Origin: Paraglomus occultum
Taxonomy: Eukaryota > Glomeromycota > Glomeromycetes > Paraglomerales > Paraglomeraceae
Assembly (NCBI GenBank): GCA_910592205.1
Contig: CAJVPJ010000522.1
Coordinates: forward strand, 1 to 22,724
Direction: 5' to 3'
Length of the DNA: 22,724 nucleotides
The notes under the pieces were generated by a model. It saw only the letters and a program-made list of their open reading frames with translations, made no database searches and was not told where the DNA came from. Shown here piece after piece: positions 20,672 through 22,724 of the stretch; within the stretch, counting starts at the first letter, position 1; every line of letters starts with the position of its first letter. The position numbers and the translations under genes are program-made.

Positions 20672-20862
20672 CTCGATATAGTAAAGTCTCGATATAGTAA
20701 ATTTCGCGTTATAGTCAAGAATTCCTCTGAACAAAAAACCGAATTATTAAATTTTCCCTCGATAAAATGAAGTTTTATAGTAAGTCTCGATATAGTAAAT
20801 TTCGCGTTATAGCCAAGTTTCCTCTCAAACAATATTAGTAAATTGTCTCTCGATATAGTGAA
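20672..20862 (+). repeat. Subterminal repeats of the Tigger element
   Basis: CTCGATATAGTAAA occurs at 20672-20685, 20688-20701 and 20786-20799, with a variant ending GTGAA at 20849-20862. The second and third copies start a larger unit that includes TTTCGCGTTATAG and TTCCTCT, repeated at a spacing of 98 bp, with the second unit slightly shortened. Iterated subterminal motifs of this kind are usual transposase-binding sites at DNA transposon ends. Confidence 0.6.
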
Positions 20863-21066
20863 GATTGTACCACTGATGGATTTTGACCAATCATATACAA
20901 AACGTAGTAAATAAAAGTGAGAATTTAACAGCATGAAGCTAAAACAGAGACCCTACAGAGAGAAAGAAGAAGAAGGCAGTTCAGGGAGAAGAGGTTTGTC
21001 TGGTATTCAGAAAGCTTGTTATACATATATAATACTAACTATAATAAATAGGCGCACTATTAAAAA

Positions 21067-21643
21067 GTGTTCTGTGAAGATCGTATAAACGCCTTTGACG
21101 CTATGAATTCCGATGAACTCCCTAAATCAATAAACATAAAAGATGCGATCAATTTGGTGAGTACTGTTTGGGAAAATGTGCCGAAAAAAACAATACGTAA
21201 TTGTTGGATAAAACCAGCATTCTACCAGAGGGTTTTCTTGACGAATATTTGAATGATAATTCTGAACCTGTTGTAGTTGATGTTATCGGAGAAATTCAAG
21301 ATCTTGTTGAGCGATTGCCTCTTGATCAACCAATGGATGCCGAAGAGTATATGGTAATTGATGACAATGTAACTGCTCGTGAGATACCAACGGACGAAGA
21401 ATTGTTTCAATCGTAAAGAATTGTGAGTCAAATGAATCGGAGGATGAGATTTGGAGACAGAGCCGTTATCTATGCACAAGCCATTACATTTGTTGACGAA
21501 TCGTAACGTTTCTTGAACAACAACCGGATGGTGACTTTATTGTTGATAATTCTTTCGTCAGAGGTTTAAGCAAATTGAAAAAAAAAATTGTTTCCAAAGA
21601 ATTTGCTTCGAGAAAACAAAGCGTGTTTGTTCACAAACATTAA
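21067..21643 (+). pseudogene. Tigger/pogo transposase, frameshifted C-terminal half
   Basis: Recognisable pieces occur in order but in different frames. First is INIKDAINLVSTVWENV then TIRNCW (to about 21210), the conserved segment after the DDE domain. After a frameshift, KTSILPEGFLDEYL runs through EEYMVIDDNV and PTDEELFQ to the TAA at 21414-21416. Then ESNESEDEI and EPLSMHKP follow in shifted frames, and last TFLEQQPDGDFIVDNSFVRG continues to a TAA at 21641. At least three frame changes are needed. The C-terminal order matches transposases abundant in glomeromycete genomes. The N-terminal HTH domains and DDE core are absent, so no functional enzyme is encoded. Confidence 0.75.
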
Positions 21644-22421
21644 GTATCGCACAATAATAGGTGCTATAGTCAATTTTACGTGTTTTTTTTTTTTTTCGTT
21701 TTTTGAAATGGCTTTAATAAATTATGAAACTTTGACCGAATAAGAAGTTACTAATAATTGAATGGTATGACATTTGCTCCGTTAATGACTTAGTATCAGT
21801 ACATTCGTTCAGCACAATTGAATCTTTCAGTCAAAATAACGTTTGATCATTTATTATTGTGAACGCGATAGGCTATCCTGAGGGTTCTACTCAGTATCGC
21901 TTCATTAATGGGTTCTGTGTGATTAACGCTTTACGAATTATTCTTATAATAGCCTTCTACAATAATAACTCGTCACGATAACCACATGTCTAGACGAATA
22001 TTCCCGTAACCACTATTCCTCCTGAGCATAGAGAAGCGTAACTCTATTTTACCCAGTTCAGTAATATTATAATACTCTCCGCTTTGGCGTCGAGCGGTAA
22101 TATTATTACAGCGGAATAGCTAAGTAACTCAAGGTAACATAACATGTCATAGGCTAAACGATGACTCAACTAGTAATTGACATTACTAATTACCGTATTT
22201 TCACGGACTAAAGTACCAGTGGTATTTTACAGTACAAAACCACGTTATACCATGGGGTACTATACACAGGGTGGTACTTTGATCGGATAGTGGTATTATA
22301 CTCGGGGGGATACTATGATAGGACTATGTAAACTGTCTTTTCATTGGCGCGCTCTGTTGTACATACTTTAAAAAGGGATCTGCATGCTCATAATAAAAAC
22401 TTTGCAACTTTGCTTGTTAAT
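21644..22421. other. Non-coding spacer between two transposon remnants
   Basis: No gene is seen. The stretch contains a T14 run (21683-21696), an imperfect inverted repeat around CCGCT/AGCGG near 22080-22097, and a cluster of GGTAC/GTGGTA motifs (22210-22301) that may be the end of the next transposon. Confidence 0.4.
22210..22301 (+). repeat. GTGGTA/GTACC motif cluster, possible transposon end
   Basis: AAAGTACCA (22210-22218) is matched in reverse complement by TGGTACTTT (22272-22280). AGTGGTATTTTAC (22218-22230) is repeated directly as AGTGGTATTATAC (22289-22301). The cluster lies 120-210 bp before the first ATG of the transposase-like gene at 22422, where subterminal binding sites would be expected. 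The link to that gene is inference. Confidence 0.35.
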
Positions 22422-22715
22422 ATGAGGAAAACTGTTCGTAAAGCGCGTATTACATCTAAGCAGCGTCGCTCATGGTGTGCTCGAGAAAAACTAATGGTTG
22501 TTTGTTACCATGAGCATGACCATTCTGTAAAGAAGACTGCGGAGAAATTTAACATTCAAAGGAAGCAAAATTGGTTGATAGAAGCATCGCCACATCTTCT
22601 CAAGCTTCATGCGGGGCGTCAAGCAAAGTTTCCTGAACTGGAGAAGAAATTAGCTGAATGGTTATTAGAGAATCGGCGGCAGAATAATGTGGTATGTGAC
22701 ATCAAGCAGATTTAA
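22422..22715 (+). pseudogene. Tigger/pogo transposase N-terminal DNA-binding part, probably broken
   Basis: From the ATG at 22422 the frame encodes 97 residues to a TAA at 22713-22715, nine bases before the window edge. The upstream part of the same open frame to 22344 begins with TTG and is less likely to be translated. RRSWCAREKLMVVCYH and SVKKTAEKFNIQRKQ match the first (psq-type) helix-turn-helix of CENP-B/Tigger proteins, and LKLHAGRQAKFPELEKKLAE matches the start of the second, CENP-B-type HTH. Between QRKQ and LIEAS about eight or nine residues expected after the recognition helix appear to be missing in frame. The early stop within the second HTH suggests a pseudogene, but the window ends too soon to see whether reading resumes. 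Confidence 0.62.
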
Positions 22716-22724
22716 TAAAATTTA

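Larger units (their letters stand above)
20663..21643 (+). mobile_element. Internally deleted Tigger/pogo-like DNA transposon
   Basis: The 5' end is taken at CAGTCAAGACTCGATATAG (20663), directly after TA, which matches the termini and TA target site expected for Tigger/pogo elements. Subterminal repeats follow (20672-20862), and after a short gap comes the frameshifted C-terminal part of the transposase (21067-21643). The DNA-binding and most of the DDE catalytic region are missing, so this is a dead deletion derivative. No matching 3' inverted terminus was found downstream, so the right boundary is only the end of the recognisable coding remnant. Confidence 0.6.

Noticed and set aside
20635-20934. 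Minus-strand 99-codon frame
   Set aside because: It lies entirely over the subterminal repeats of the Tigger element and its repeated FTISR-like segments are translations of those repeats.

Overview
The window looks like nuclear DNA of an arbuscular mycorrhizal fungus (Glomeromycotina, Rhizophagus/Gigaspora-like). This is an inference from four things: the DNA is AT-rich; genes are split by short GT-AG introns (63-92 nt); the protein families are those known to be hugely expanded in these fungi (TKL-type kinases with degenerate N-lobes, kinase-Sel1 fusions, a multi-exon nuclease-like family); and there are decayed Tigger/pogo transposons. No bacterial operon structure is present. The species cannot be named from the sequence alone.

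Layout. Bases 2-124 may be the 3' end of a plus-strand gene cut by the window edge. A 246-bp MITE-like inverted-repeat element lies at 490-735. A four-exon minus-strand gene (3683-1148, 775 aa) encodes a kinase preceded by three kinase N-lobe-like modules, two of them joined by Cys-pair linkers. A seven-exon minus-strand gene (7216-5382, 467 aa) belongs to a Glomeromycotina-type family with a divergent nuclease-like core, an NLS-like stretch and three acidic 20-residue repeats. Bases 7.2-9.4 kb hold no gene I can support. A three-exon minus-strand gene (10478-9414, 295 aa) encodes an NmrA/isoflavone-reductase-like NAD(P)-binding protein and is the one clear metabolic-type gene. A Tigger transposase remnant lies at 11036-10890, followed by about 4.3 kb without a recognisable gene. 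A four-exon plus-strand gene (15368-19117, 1175 aa) fuses a kinase-like domain, probably inactive, to 22 Sel1 repeats. The right end (20.66-22.72 kb) is a transposon graveyard: a Tigger deletion derivative with its 5' terminus and a frameshifted C-terminal half, then the N-terminal DNA-binding part of a second Tigger-like transposase.

How the genes relate. The two kinase-family genes point to signalling by scaffolding. One has degenerate N-lobe modules stacked before a kinase domain; the other carries a kinase fold that has lost its catalytic Asp and APE Glu in front of a long Sel1 superhelix. Both genes, and three of the four modules in the first, are interrupted by a phase-0 intron at the same place, right after the alpha-C position. 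That suggests shared descent and internal duplication. All exon joins were worked out by hand from splice sites and reading frame, not from transcripts.
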